Source: Pseudomonas eutrophicaquae (GTDB lineage Bacteria > Pseudomonadota > Gammaproteobacteria > Pseudomonadales > Pseudomonadaceae). Taken from it: DNA of 34,908 bases. The notes beneath the pieces were generated by a model. That model made no database searches and was not told where the DNA came from. It was given only the letters and a program-made list of their open reading frames with translations. The DNA is taken from assembly GCF_023544715.1 (NCBI RefSeq), contig NZ_JAMJEZ010000024.1, positions 1 to 34,908 of the forward strand. Reading direction: 5' to 3'. Of this stretch, positions 8,518 through 16,431 are shown piece after piece (position 1 is the first letter of the stretch; every line of letters starts with the position of its first letter). The position numbers and the translations under genes are program-made.

Positions 8518-9804
8518 ATGAGCACCCTGATCTACTGGTTCCGCAACGACCTGCGCCTGAGCGACAACCCGGCCCTGAGCCGCGCCTGCCGTGACGCCGA
8601 GCACCTGCTGCCGGTGTATGTGCACGCCGCCGATGAGCCGACCGCCTGGGGATTTTCACGGGTCGGGGCCGCGCGCCGGCACTTCACCGCCCAGGCACTG
8701 GAGGATCTGGACGCCCAGCTGCGCGAGCGCGGCAGCCGGCTGCTGGAGCTGGTGGGTGATCCGGTTGAGGTGCTGGGCGCGCTGGCCGCAGAGCTCGGCT
8801 GCACGCGCCTGATCAGTGAGGAGATCCCCGCGCCCGAGGAGCAGGCGGCAGTGGAGGCGCTGCGCGCCGCCGGGCTGACGGTGGAGACCCACTGGCAGTC
8901 CAGCCTGCTGCATCCGGGTGATCTGCCCTTTGCCTGTGCGCAGCTGCCAGAGAATTTCAGCGCGTTTCGCAACCGTATCGAGCGCGCCGAGGTGCTGCCC
9001 GCCGCGCCGCTGCCAGCGCCCGCCAGTCTGCCGCCACTACCCGAGGCGGTGCACGATATCAGTAGCCAGCGCCCGGCCGTCGAGGCCTGGGCGGCGGATG
9101 CGCGCTCCTCCTTCCCGTTCACCCAGCCGGCCTTCCACGGCGGCGAGCGGGCGGCCCTGGCCCACGTGCAGCGCTACTTTGCCAGCGATCTGCCGGTGCA
9201 CTACAAGGCCACCCGCAATGGCCTGTCCGGCACCGATTACTCCAGCAAGTTCTCGCCCTGGCTGGCCAGCGGCGCGCTGTCGCCGCGCAGCATCTACGAT
9301 GCGCTGTGCGATCACGAACAGGCACGTGGTGCCAGCGACGGCAGCTACTGGCTGTGGTTCGAGCTGCTGTGGCGCGACTACTTCCGCTTCCTGCATGTCC
9401 AGCATGGCCGGCGCCTGTACCGCAGCACCGGGCTGGCTCGCCAAGCGGTGCGCCCGCCGCGCCACACGGCCGCCGCCTTTGCCCGCTGGTGCGAGGGGAA
9501 AACTGGCGAGCCCTTGGTGGATGCCGGGATGCGCGAGCTGGCGGCGACCGGTTATCTGTCCAACCGCCTGCGCCAGATCGTCGCCAGCTACCTGATCCAT
9601 GACCTGCAGGGCGACTGGCGCGCCGGGGCGGCCTGGTTCGAGGCCCAGTTGATCGACTATGACGTGTGCAGCAACCAGGGCAACTGGCTGTACATTGCCG
9701 GGCGCGGCACCGATCCGCGCGGCGGGCGGCGCTTCAATCCGCAGAAGCAGGCCGCCGACTATGACGGCGACGGCGCCTTCCGCCGCCTCTGGCAAGCACG
9801 CTGA
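8518..9804 (+). CDS. DASH-type cryptochrome / DNA photolyase
   Basis: This 428-residue protein of the photolyase/cryptochrome superfamily binds FAD and an antenna pigment; DASH members repair cyclobutane dimers mainly in single-stranded DNA. The start is the ATG before STLIYWFRNDLRL; an upstream in-frame extension lacks family similarity. The antenna domain covers about 1-130. DASH-type signatures are HPGDLPFACAQLPENFSAFR, KATRNGLSGTDYSSKFSPWL, YWLWFELLWRDYFRF and IDYDVCSNQGNW. These distinguish it from class I CPD photolyase. It stops at AFRRLWQAR and lacks the roughly 50-residue tail of longer DASH proteins. It is divergent from the haemoglobin gene. A palindromic TGTACA lies at 8447-8452 in the intergenic region. 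Confidence 0.93.
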   Translation: MSTLIYWFRNDLRLSDNPALSRACRDAEHLLPVYVHAADEPTAWGFSRVGAARRHFTAQALEDLDAQLRERGSRLLELVGDPVEVLGALAAELGCTRLISEEIPAPEEQAAVEALRAAGLTVETHWQSSLLHPGDLPFACAQLPENFSAFRNRIERAEVLPAAPLPAPASLPPLPEAVHDISSQRPAVEAWAADARSSFPFTQPAFHGGERAALAHVQRYFASDLPVHYKATRNGLSGTDYSSKFSPWLASGALSPRSIYDALCDHEQARGASDGSYWLWFELLWRDYFRFLHVQHGRRLYRSTGLARQAVRPPRHTAAAFARWCEGKTGEPLVDAGMRELAATGYLSNRLRQIVASYLIHDLQGDWRAGAAWFEAQLIDYDVCSNQGNWLYIAGRGTDPRGGRRFNPQKQAADYDGDGAFRRLWQAR

Positions 9805-9829
9805 AACAGCGCCTCGCCTTCTGAACATA

Positions 9830-9867
9830 CCCCGGCAGCCTGGCGGCTTGCGCGCCCCCTGCCGGGG
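9830..9867 (+). terminator. GC-rich hairpin after the cryptochrome gene
   Basis: CCCCGGCAG (9830-9838) pairs with CTGCCGGGG (9859-9867) around a 20-nt loop. It lies between the cryptochrome gene and the methyltransferase gene. There is no T-tract, so it may be a weak terminator or a leader structure of the next gene. Confidence 0.4.
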
Positions 9868-9897
9868 CATGTGGCGCGGTGATAGCATGCGCGCCCT

Positions 9898-10941
9898 ATG
9901 CAGATCAACGACCTTCTCGCTCAGCTCCGCGCCCACGGCGCCCAACCCTGCCACCAGCAGCGCATCCTGCGCGCCTGGCTGGCCGGCTTGCCGCTCGATA
10001 GCGGCCCGCGCAACCGCCCGCCGCAAGACTTCTTCCCGCGCCGCGTGCGCGAGGCCCTGCCGCACCTGGCGCTGAGCCTGCAGCAGCTGGCCCGCCTGCA
10101 CAGCCAGCACCCGGCGGCCGACGGCTCGGCGCGCCTGCTGGTTGGCCTGGCTGACAGGCAGATGGTCGAGAGCGTGCTGCTGCCGCGCGATGGGCTGTGC
10201 GTCTCCACCCAGGTCGGTTGTGCGGTGGGCTGCGTGTTCTGCATGACCGGGCGAAGCGGCCTGCTGCGCCAGCTCAGCAGTGCCGAAATCCTCGCCCAGG
10301 TGGCGCTGGCCCGTCAGCAGCGCGCGGTGAAAAAGGTGGTGTTCATGGGCATGGGCGAGCCGGCCCATAACCTCGACAACGTGCTGGAGGCGATCACCTG
10401 GCTGGGCAGCGAGGGCGGCATCGGCCACAAGAATCTGGTGTTCTCCACGGTGGGCGATCCACGGGTGTTCGAGCGCCTGCCGCGCGGGCCGGTCAAGCCG
10501 GCGCTGGCCCTGTCGCTGCACAGCACCCGTGCCGAGCTGCGCCGCACGCTGCTGCCCCAGGCCGCCGCACTGACGCCTGAGCAGCTGGTCGAGCAGGGCG
10601 AGCGCTATGCGCGGGCCACCGGCTATCCGATCCAGTACCAGTGGACGCTGCTCAAGGGCATCAACGACAGCGTTGAGGAAATGGACGGCATCCTGCGCCT
10701 GCTCAAGGGCAAGTACGCGGTGATGAACCTGATCCCCTATAACAGCCTGGAGGGCGATGCCTTCCAGCGTCCGGACGGCGAGCGCATCGTGCAGATGGTC
10801 CGCTACCTGCACAGCCGCGGGGTGCTGACCAAGGTGCGCAACAGCGCCGGGCAGGATATCGACGGCGGCTGTGGCCAGTTGCGTGCCCGTGCCGAGGGCC
10901 GCCCTCTGCCCCGTCAGCGCCGTACGCCACCCAGCGCGTAA
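9898..10941 (+). CDS. RlmN/Cfr-family radical SAM RNA methyltransferase (divergent)
   Basis: This 347-residue radical SAM enzyme belongs to the family that methylates adenosine in 23S rRNA and some tRNAs. The [4Fe-4S] cluster cysteines are C108, C112 and C115 (CAVGCVFC). The two catalytic cysteines also appear to be present: C101 (LCVSTQVGC) and C325 (DIDGGCGQL). MGMGEP and SLHSTRAELR are the SAM-binding and radical SAM core signatures. The cluster region GCVFCMTG is closer to the Cfr pattern than to classical RlmN (CKFCSTA), and the N-terminal accessory domain is short. The classical rlmN of Pseudomonas lies near ndk, pilF and ispG, so this is probably a second, divergent copy. Its methylation target is unknown. 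It is convergent with the cytochrome gene, with a terminator between. Confidence 0.85.
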   Translation: MQINDLLAQLRAHGAQPCHQQRILRAWLAGLPLDSGPRNRPPQDFFPRRVREALPHLALSLQQLARLHSQHPAADGSARLLVGLADRQMVESVLLPRDGLCVSTQVGCAVGCVFCMTGRSGLLRQLSSAEILAQVALARQQRAVKKVVFMGMGEPAHNLDNVLEAITWLGSEGGIGHKNLVFSTVGDPRVFERLPRGPVKPALALSLHSTRAELRRTLLPQAAALTPEQLVEQGERYARATGYPIQYQWTLLKGINDSVEEMDGILRLLKGKYAVMNLIPYNSLEGDAFQRPDGERIVQMVRYLHSRGVLTKVRNSAGQDIDGGCGQLRARAEGRPLPRQRRTPPSA

Positions 10942-10950
10942 CGCAGGCAC

Positions 10951-10979
10951 AAAAAAGCCGCCCGGGCGAGGGGCGGCTT
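10951..10979 (-). terminator. Rho-independent terminator of the cytochrome c5 gene
   Basis: AAGCCGCCC (10955-10963) and GGGCGGCTT (10971-10979) form a 9-bp stem with a 7-nt loop. On the minus strand the hairpin is followed by six T residues (10956-10951), so it should end transcription of the cytochrome gene. It sits between convergent genes. Confidence 0.85.
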
Positions 10980-10995
10980 GGCCGAGCAACAGTGC

Positions 10996-11418
10996 TTACA
11001 GGCCGGACATCTTCTTGATGGCCGCCAGCAGCTCGTCGTCGGAGCAGTCGTTACAGGTACCCTTGGCCGGCATGGCGTTGATACCGGCGATGGCGGTCTT
11101 GAGGATGCCCTCGACACCGCCCTTGGCATCGGCACGGGCCTGCCAGGCCGCGGTATCACCGACCTTGGGCGCACCCAGTACGCCGACGCCGTGGCAGGCG
11201 TTGCAGTGCTTGGCGATCACGTCATCGGCGCTGCGGGCAGCACCACCGGCCGCCGCGGCAACCGCACCCACGCCGGCGCATTCCTGACCGGCGATGCACA
11301 CGCTGCCCACCGGCTTGAGACGCTCGGCAATCGCGTCATTGGTTGAGGCCTGGGCGCCAACGGCCCACAGGGCCAGCACGGCAGTCTGGGCTGCCAGGAA
11401 TTTCTTGATCAGGTTCAC
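10996..11418 (-). CDS. cycB: Cytochrome c5 family protein, periplasmic
   Basis: This 140-residue single-haem c-type cytochrome carries electrons in the periplasm. The first 24 residues form a signal peptide (basic NLIKK, hydrophobic core, AQA cleavage site). The haem site is CNACH (72-76) and the likely axial methionine is M116 (INAMPAKGTC). C122 and C125 (CNDC) form the disulphide typical of cytochrome c5. An extra cysteine pair, C41 and C47, and an alanine/glycine-rich linker (50-62) come before the haem domain. rep and a cytochrome c5 gene are also near neighbours in P. aeruginosa. It is divergent from the PauB-like oxidase, with 188 bp between. The exact redox partner is not visible. Confidence 0.9.
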   Translation of the reverse strand: MNLIKKFLAAQTAVLALWAVGAQASTNDAIAERLKPVGSVCIAGQECAGVGAVAAAAGGAARSADDVIAKHCNACHGVGVLGAPKVGDTAAWQARADAKGGVEGILKTAIAGINAMPAKGTCNDCSDDELLAAIKKMSGL

Positions 11419-11606
11419 CCTTTCACCCTCTATCGTGGCTAGTCACACCCGGGGCGATGGGCCGCGCGGGCGCCCGCAGTATAACGGCAAAGCCGAAGGC
11501 GCTGAAACAAGCCCGATAGTCGCAGGGCGACACCTTAGCGGCCCTGTCATCCCAGCGACCCGTCACGCGGGCTATCCTGTGCCGTCACTTTTTTGCAGAC
11601 CGCGCC

Positions 11607-12914
11607 ATGTCCCAGCACACCCCCACCCACAGCCCCGACCACGCCCCCTCCTGGTATGCCGCCAGCGCCCGCAAGGCGCCGGCCTTCCCCGTCCTGCAGG
11701 GCGAGGCGGTGGCCGATGTCTGCATCGTTGGCGGCGGCTTTACCGGCGTGAACTGCGCGCTGGAGCTGGCGCAGCGCGGCTACCGGGTGGTGCTGCTGGA
11801 GTCTCGGCTGATCGGCTGGGGCGCCAGCGGGCGCAATGGCGGCCAGCTGATCCGCGGCCTGGGCCATAACCTCGCGCGCTTTACCCCGCTGCTCGGCCAG
11901 ACGGGTGTGCAGCGCCTCACCCATTACGGGCTGGAAGCGGTCGAGCTCGTGCGCCAGCGCATCGAGCAGCTGGCCATCGACTGCGACCTGACCTGGGGCT
12001 ATTGCGATCTGGCCAACCGTCCCCAGCACCTTGAGGCGCTGCAGGCCGAGCAGGTGACGCTAACGAATCTGGGCTATCGCCACGCGCTGCGCCTGCTCGG
12101 TGCCGATGAGGTGCACGAAGTGGTCGGCTCGAGCCGCTACTGCGGCGGGCTGATCGACATGGGCTCCGGTCATCTGCAGCCGCTGGATCTGCTGCATGGC
12201 GAAGCGCTGGCCGCCGCACAGAGGGGCGCTGCCTTGTTCGAGCGCAGCGCCGTGACCCGCATCGACTACGGCGCCACCCTGCGGATACACACCGCGCACG
12301 GCGTGGTGCGCAGCCCGCGCCTGATCCTCGCCGGCAATGCCTACCTCGGCGCTCTGGAGCCGCAGCTGTCCGCCAAGGTGCTGCCGGCCGGCAGCTACAT
12401 CATCGCCACCGAGCCGCTGCCAGAGGCACTTGCCCAGGCGCTGATCCCGCGCAACATGGCGCTGTGCGACCAGCGGGTGGCGCTGGACTATTACCGGCTG
12501 TCGCGGGACCGGCGCCTGCTGTTCGGCGGCGCCTGTCATTATTCCGGGCGCGATCCGGCGGACATCGCCCGCTACATGCGGCCGAAGATGCTGGCGGTCT
12601 TCCCGCAGCTGGCGCAGGTGCGCATCGACTACGCCTGGGGCGGGATGATCGGCATCGGTGCCAACCGCCTGCCGCAGATCGGCCGTCTGCCCGCGCAGCC
12701 CAATGTCTGGTATGCCCAGGCCTACGCCGGGCATGGCCTCAACACCACCCATCTGGCTGCCCATCTGCTCGCCCAGGCCGTGCATGGCGAGGACAGCACG
12801 GGCTTTGACCTGTTCGCCGCCGTGCCGCACCCGACCTTCCCCGGCGGCCCCTGGCTGCGCGCGCCCCTGCTGGCGCTGGGCATGCTCTGGGAGCGGCTCA
12901 AGGAGCGGCTGTAA
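11607..12914 (+). CDS. FAD-dependent oxidoreductase, gamma-glutamylputrescine oxidase (PauB/PuuB) family
   Basis: This 435-residue flavoprotein has a DAO-type fold. The Rossmann FAD-binding motif is CIVGGGFTGVNCALELA near residue 40, followed by GWGASGRNGGQL. The C-terminal part, WGGMIGIGANRLPQIGR with YAGHGLNTTHLAA, closes the FAD site. The family oxidises gamma-glutamylated polyamines, giving the aldehyde, ammonia and hydrogen peroxide. The substrate is inferred from the family and from the nearby aldehyde dehydrogenase gene (14169-15662); P. aeruginosa has pauB and pauC genes in the same chromosome segment. Several pauB paralogues with different polyamine preferences exist, so no number is assigned. 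The gene ends 34 bp from the convergent MFS gene. Confidence 0.85.
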   Translation: MSQHTPTHSPDHAPSWYAASARKAPAFPVLQGEAVADVCIVGGGFTGVNCALELAQRGYRVVLLESRLIGWGASGRNGGQLIRGLGHNLARFTPLLGQTGVQRLTHYGLEAVELVRQRIEQLAIDCDLTWGYCDLANRPQHLEALQAEQVTLTNLGYRHALRLLGADEVHEVVGSSRYCGGLIDMGSGHLQPLDLLHGEALAAAQRGAALFERSAVTRIDYGATLRIHTAHGVVRSPRLILAGNAYLGALEPQLSAKVLPAGSYIIATEPLPEALAQALIPRNMALCDQRVALDYYRLSRDRRLLFGGACHYSGRDPADIARYMRPKMLAVFPQLAQVRIDYAWGGMIGIGANRLPQIGRLPAQPNVWYAQAYAGHGLNTTHLAAHLLAQAVHGEDSTGFDLFAAVPHPTFPGGPWLRAPLLALGMLWERLKERL

Positions 12915-12948
12915 CGCCCGAACTCATGCTCCGCCAATCAGCGCACGT

Positions 12949-14100
12949 TCAGTGCGGAGGCGGCGCCGGATAACGGGCAAGGCCCTGTGGCCGGGCGGCC
13001 AGCAGCAACAGCATCAGCGCCCCGAGCGCCATCGACCCGGGCAGCGCATGGCCGCTCAGCCACTGGCTGCCGGCACCACTGAGCAGCGGGCCGAGCAGGC
13101 AGCCCAGCCCCCACAGCTGGGCGATATGGGCATTGGCACGCACCAGCGCATCATCGCGGTAACGCTCGCCAATCAGGATCAGCGCCAGGGTGTACAGCCC
13201 ACCGGCGCTGGCGCCAAACAGTAGCAGCAGCGGCCAGATCAGCGGTGTGTGCAGCAGCAGCGGCAGCGCCAGACTGCTGAGCAGCAGCAGCGCCGTACAG
13301 GCCCGGAACAGGGCGATGCGCGGCAGGCGATCGGCCAGCAGGCCGATCGGCAGCTGCAGCAGGGCATTGCCGACCACCACCGCGCTGGTCATCTGCAGCA
13401 CCCGGGGCTGGGGGAAGGCCTCCTGCAGCAGATAGACCGGCAGCAAGGTGAGGATCAGCGCCTCGAAGGCGGCAAACAGCACCATTGCCCAGGCGATGGC
13501 CGGCTGGGCTCGGCAGAACGTCAAAAGCCCGGAGGCCACCATTGCCTGGCGCTCGACCTGTGGTGCACCCTCGCGGCCGATCAGCAGCAGCGGCCCGAGC
13601 AAGAGCAGACCGATCGCCACCCAGAAGCCGCCATCCCCCTCGCTGCCCAGCACGCCCAGCAGCAGCGGTCCGCTCAGCTGGCTGACCGCAAAGGCGGTGC
13701 CATACAGCGCCACCAGCCGGCCACGCCAGGCATCCACCACCAGCTGGTTGATCCAGCTCTCGCCCAGCACGAAGACGATGGTCAGCGCCAGACCGAGCAG
13801 CAGGCGCAGCAGCAGCCACAGCCCGTAGGACTGAAAGAGCAGCACCCCCAGCAGCGACAGCGCACTGACCAACAGGCACAGCTGCAGCGCCGCACGGCTG
13901 CCGGTGCGACTGGCCAGCGGCCCGGTCAGGCGCGCACCGAGCAGGATGCCGACCGCCGGCATCGCCGCCATCAGGCCGATGGCAAAGGGCCCATAGCCCC
14001 AGGCCGCCAGGCGCAGCGACAGCAGCGGCAGACTGACGCCGACCGCCAGCCCGACCAGCACTACCGCCGAGGTCACGGCCCCGTAGGTCATCCATTGCAC
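12949..14100 (-). CDS. MFS transporter, YcaD-like
   Basis: This protein of about 383 residues has some 12 hydrophobic membrane segments spread along its length, with short loops. It has a gapped MFS signature between helices 2 and 3 (GPLASRTGSRAAL) and one between helices 8 and 9 (GLLADRLPRIALFR). It resembles the YcaD group of the major facilitator superfamily. I chose the GTG at 14100 because an AGGA Shine-Dalgarno sequence lies 7 nt upstream; the ATG at 14091 is an alternative. It follows pauC on the same strand after 68 bp that contain a very strong hairpin, so it may be weakly co-transcribed with it. A role in moving polyamines or related amines is only a guess from position. Confidence 0.85.
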   Translation of the reverse strand: MQWMTYGAVTSAVVLVGLAVGVSLPLLSLRLAAWGYGPFAIGLMAAMPAVGILLGARLTGPLASRTGSRAALQLCLLVSALSLLGVLLFQSYGLWLLLRLLLGLALTIVFVLGESWINQLVVDAWRGRLVALYGTAFAVSQLSGPLLLGVLGSEGDGGFWVAIGLLLLGPLLLIGREGAPQVERQAMVASGLLTFCRAQPAIAWAMVLFAAFEALILTLLPVYLLQEAFPQPRVLQMTSAVVVGNALLQLPIGLLADRLPRIALFRACTALLLLSSLALPLLLHTPLIWPLLLLFGASAGGLYTLALILIGERYRDDALVRANAHIAQLWGLGCLLGPLLSGAGSQWLSGHALPGSMALGALMLLLLAARPQGLARYPAPPPH

Positions 14101-14123
14101 AGCTTTTTCCTCACAGAAACGAT

Positions 14124-14155
14124 GACGGCCGGTGGCCCCGAGGCCACCGGCCGTC
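14124..14155 (-). terminator. Strong 14-bp hairpin between pauC and the MFS gene
   Basis: GACGGCCGGTGGCC (14124-14137) pairs perfectly with GGCCACCGGCCGTC (14142-14155) around a 4-nt loop. It lies just after the pauC stop. There is no T-tract, so it probably acts as an attenuating or mRNA-stabilising hairpin rather than a full terminator. Confidence 0.6.
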
Positions 14156-14168
14156 GCAGAGGGTCGGA

Positions 14169-15662
14169 TCAGAGCTTGATCCAGGTCGCCTTGATCTCGG
14201 TGTACTTGTCGAAGGCGTGCAGCGACTTGTCGCGGCCATTGCCTGACTGCTTGAAGCCACCGAACGGGGCGCTCATGTCGCCGCCATCGTACTGATTGAT
14301 CCACACGCTGCCGGCGCGCAGGGCACGGGCGCCGCGATGGGCCTTGGACAGATCGGCAGTCCACAGCGCGGCAGCCAGCCCGTAGGGGCTGTCGTTGGCG
14401 ATGCGGATCGCCTCGTCCAGGTCATCGAAGGTGATCACCGACAACACCGGGCCGAAGATCTCCTCGCGGGCGATCTTCATCGCATTACTTACCCCGTCAA
14501 ACACCGTGGGTTCGACGAAGAAGCCACCGCCCTCCTCCATGATCCGCCGCCCGCCACAGCGCAGCTGCGCGCCCTCGGCGTGGCCGGCCTCAATGTAGCC
14601 GAGCACGGTGTCGAGCTGCTGGCGATCGACCAGCGCCCCGACGTTGGTAGCCGGATCCAGCGGATGCCCCGGCTGCCAGGCGCGGATGGCTTCCAGCAGC
14701 AGGGCCATGAACGGCTCCTTGATCGAGGCCTCGACCAAGAGGCGCGAGCCCGCGGTGCAGACCTCGCCCTGGTTGAAGCAGATAGCCCCGGCAGCGGCGC
14801 GCGCCGCGGCGCGCAGGTCCGGCGCATCGGCGCAGACGATGTTCGGGCTCTTGCCCCCCGCCTCACTCCACACCCGCTTGAGGTTCGACTCACCGGCATG
14901 AATCATCAGCTGGCGGGCGGTGCGCGTGGAGCCGGTAAATACCAGAGTATCCACATCCATGTGCAGGGCCAGCGCCTTGCCGACCGTGTGGCCATAACCC
15001 GGCAGCACGTTGAGCACCCCCGCCGGCAGGCCGGCCTCGACCGCCAGCGCTGCCAGGCGCAGCGCAGTAAGCGGCGATTTTTCCGAGGGCTTGAGGATCA
15101 CCGAGTTGCCGGTGGCCAGCGCCGGGCCGAGCTTCCAGCAGGCCATCAGCAGCGGGAAGTTCCACGGCACGATAGCCGCCACCACCCCGACTGCCTCGCG
15201 GGTCACCAGACCGAGCTGGTCGGGGCCGGTCGGCGCGACTTCGTCATACAGCTTGTCCACCGCCTCGGCGCACCAGCGCAGGCAGTTGGCGGCTGCCGGC
15301 AGATCGACCCGCAGCGCATCGCGGATCGGCTTGCCCATGTCGAGGGTTTCCAGGAGCGCCAGCTCCTCGCGGTGGATATCCACGAGCTCAGCCAGACGCA
15401 GCAGCACCGTCTTGCGCCGCGCTGGCGCCAGCTGCGACCACACCCCGGACTCAAAAGTAGTGCGGGCATCGAGCACCGCGCGGTCGGCATCAGCGGCGGT
15501 ACAGCTGGCGACATGGGCCAGCAGGCGGCTGTCGATCGGGCTGCGGCACTCGAAGGTAGCGCCCTCGGCAGCAGGGACGTATTGACCGTGGATGAAGGCG
15601 CGGCCTTCGATGGTCAGGTGCTGGGCGCGGTGTTCCCAGTCGGCGCGGCTCGGCATGCTCAT
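14169..15662 (-). CDS. pauC: Aldehyde dehydrogenase, gamma-glutamyl-aminobutyraldehyde type (PauC/PuuC)
   Basis: This 497-residue NAD(P)-dependent aldehyde dehydrogenase has the usual length. The nucleotide-binding region holds PWNFPLLMACWKLGPAL (catalytic N168) and VFTGST. The general base is E267 (SEAGGKSP) and the catalytic cysteine is C302 (NQGEVCTAGSR). The closest family is PuuC/PauC, which oxidises gamma-glutamyl-gamma-aminobutyraldehyde in putrescine breakdown. The oxidase that makes this aldehyde is encoded nearby, on the other strand beyond the MFS gene. The same pairing occurs near rpmG in P. aeruginosa, which supports the assignment. Related dehydrogenases have broad substrate ranges, so the specificity is not proven. 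Confidence 0.88.
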   Translation of the reverse strand: MSMPSRADWEHRAQHLTIEGRAFIHGQYVPAAEGATFECRSPIDSRLLAHVASCTAADADRAVLDARTTFESGVWSQLAPARRKTVLLRLAELVDIHREELALLETLDMGKPIRDALRVDLPAAANCLRWCAEAVDKLYDEVAPTGPDQLGLVTREAVGVVAAIVPWNFPLLMACWKLGPALATGNSVILKPSEKSPLTALRLAALAVEAGLPAGVLNVLPGYGHTVGKALALHMDVDTLVFTGSTRTARQLMIHAGESNLKRVWSEAGGKSPNIVCADAPDLRAAARAAAGAICFNQGEVCTAGSRLLVEASIKEPFMALLLEAIRAWQPGHPLDPATNVGALVDRQQLDTVLGYIEAGHAEGAQLRCGGRRIMEEGGGFFVEPTVFDGVSNAMKIAREEIFGPVLSVITFDDLDEAIRIANDSPYGLAAALWTADLSKAHRGARALRAGSVWINQYDGGDMSAPFGGFKQSGNGRDKSLHAFDKYTEIKATWIKL

Positions 15663-15784
15663 GCGTGGTGCTCCAGGCTCAGGTTAGGTCGCCATCTTGG
15701 CGGCAGGGCAAAAGGCCCGGCAAGTCCCTGCAGCATAGCGAGCGTTGGGTGGCACTGAGGCGAGCGATGCATCGCAGACATAAA

Positions 15785-15810
15785 AAAACCCGCCACAACG
15801 GGCGGGTTTT
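15785..15810 (-). terminator. Rho-independent terminator of rpmB-rpmG
   Basis: AACCCGCC (15787-15794) and GGCGGGTT (15801-15808) form an 8-bp stem with a 6-nt loop. On the minus strand it is followed by a run of seven T residues (15788-15782, partly overlapping the stem), about 20 bp after the rpmG stop. Confidence 0.88.
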
Positions 15811-15828
15811 CCTTCAAGGGCCGATCAA

Positions 15829-15984
15829 TTACTTGATCTTGGCTTCCTTGTAGATCACATGCTTGCGAACCACCGGATCAAATTTCTTGATCTCGAGCTT
15901 CTCAGGCATGGTGCGCTTGTTCTTGTCGGTGGTGTAGAAGTGGCCGGTACCGGCGCTGGACACCAGACGGATCAGGTCACGCAT
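15829..15984 (-). CDS. rpmG: 50S ribosomal protein L33
   Basis: 51 residues, beginning [19 protein letters not shown] and ending [11 protein letters not shown]. This is the full length of L33, a small basic protein of the large ribosomal subunit near the E site. It lacks the paired CxxC motifs of the zinc-binding L33 type, so it is the zinc-independent form. AAGGAG lies just before the ATG. It follows rpmB after 11 bp and shares its promoter. Confidence 0.97.
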   Translation of the reverse strand: MRDLIRLVSSAGTGHFYTTDKNKRTMPEKLEIKKFDPVVRKHVIYKEAKIK

Positions 15985-15995
15985 GATGATGCTCC

Positions 15996-16232
15996 TTAGA
16001 ATTTTTCGCCGCGGGTGCGCAGCTCGGCCAGGACAGCGTCGATGCCGCGCTTGTCGATGATGCGCATGCCCTTGGCGGAAACGCGCAGACGCACGAAGCG
16101 CTTCTCGGACTCGACCCAGAAGCGATGGTGCTGCAGGTTCGGCAGGAAACGACGACGGGTTTTGTTGTTGGCGTGGGAAACCTTGTTCCCGGTAACCGGA
16201 CCCTTACCGGTTACTTGACAGACTCTCGACAT
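15996..16232 (-). CDS. rpmB: 50S ribosomal protein L28
   Basis: 78 residues, full length for L28. The N-terminus [20 protein letters not shown] and the [12 protein letters not shown] segment are diagnostic. L28 binds 23S rRNA in the large subunit. It is the first gene of the rpmB-rpmG pair and has a clear sigma-70 promoter 135 bp upstream of its start. The mRNA leader contains an inverted repeat that might serve autoregulation. Confidence 0.97.
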   Translation of the reverse strand: MSRVCQVTGKGPVTGNKVSHANNKTRRRFLPNLQHHRFWVESEKRFVRLRVSAKGMRIIDKRGIDAVLAELRTRGEKF

Positions 16233-16256
16233 ACCTCAGCCCTCTTGACCACATGC

Positions 16257-16275
16257 CCAACCCGGCATGGGTTGG
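16257..16275 (-). other. Leader hairpin upstream of rpmB
   Basis: CCAACCC (16257-16263) and GGGTTGG (16269-16275) pair around a 5-nt loop in the 5' leader, about 25 nt before the rpmB start. It could be a binding site for autoregulation by L28 or a structure affecting translation. No function is shown by sequence. Confidence 0.45.
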
Positions 16276-16366
16276 CCGCTTGAATCGCTATGAAGTTCAC
16301 TTTCTATCGGGGTCTTACCGGCAGTGCCGCCGGGCTGAACAGCCGGGCCCCAGAAAAGAGCGCCGT

Positions 16367-16395
16367 TTTATAGCAGAAAGCCCCCTGCGTCGCAA
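16367..16395 (-). promoter_or_regulatory. Sigma-70 promoter of rpmB-rpmG
   Basis: On the minus strand, TTGCGA (16395-16390) and TATAAA (16372-16367) are separated by exactly 17 bp. Transcription should start near 16360, leaving a leader of about 128 nt before rpmB. Confidence 0.8.
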
Positions 16396-16431
16396 GGCAA
16401 GCACGCGCCAAGCGACGAGCGTGCCGGCGGT

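Noticed and set aside
9037-10989. A 650-codon open frame on the minus strand across the cryptochrome and methyltransferase genes
   Set aside because: It lies opposite two well-supported genes, its translation is rich in Ala, Gly, Gln, Arg and His without any family motif, and such frames are common in high-GC DNA.
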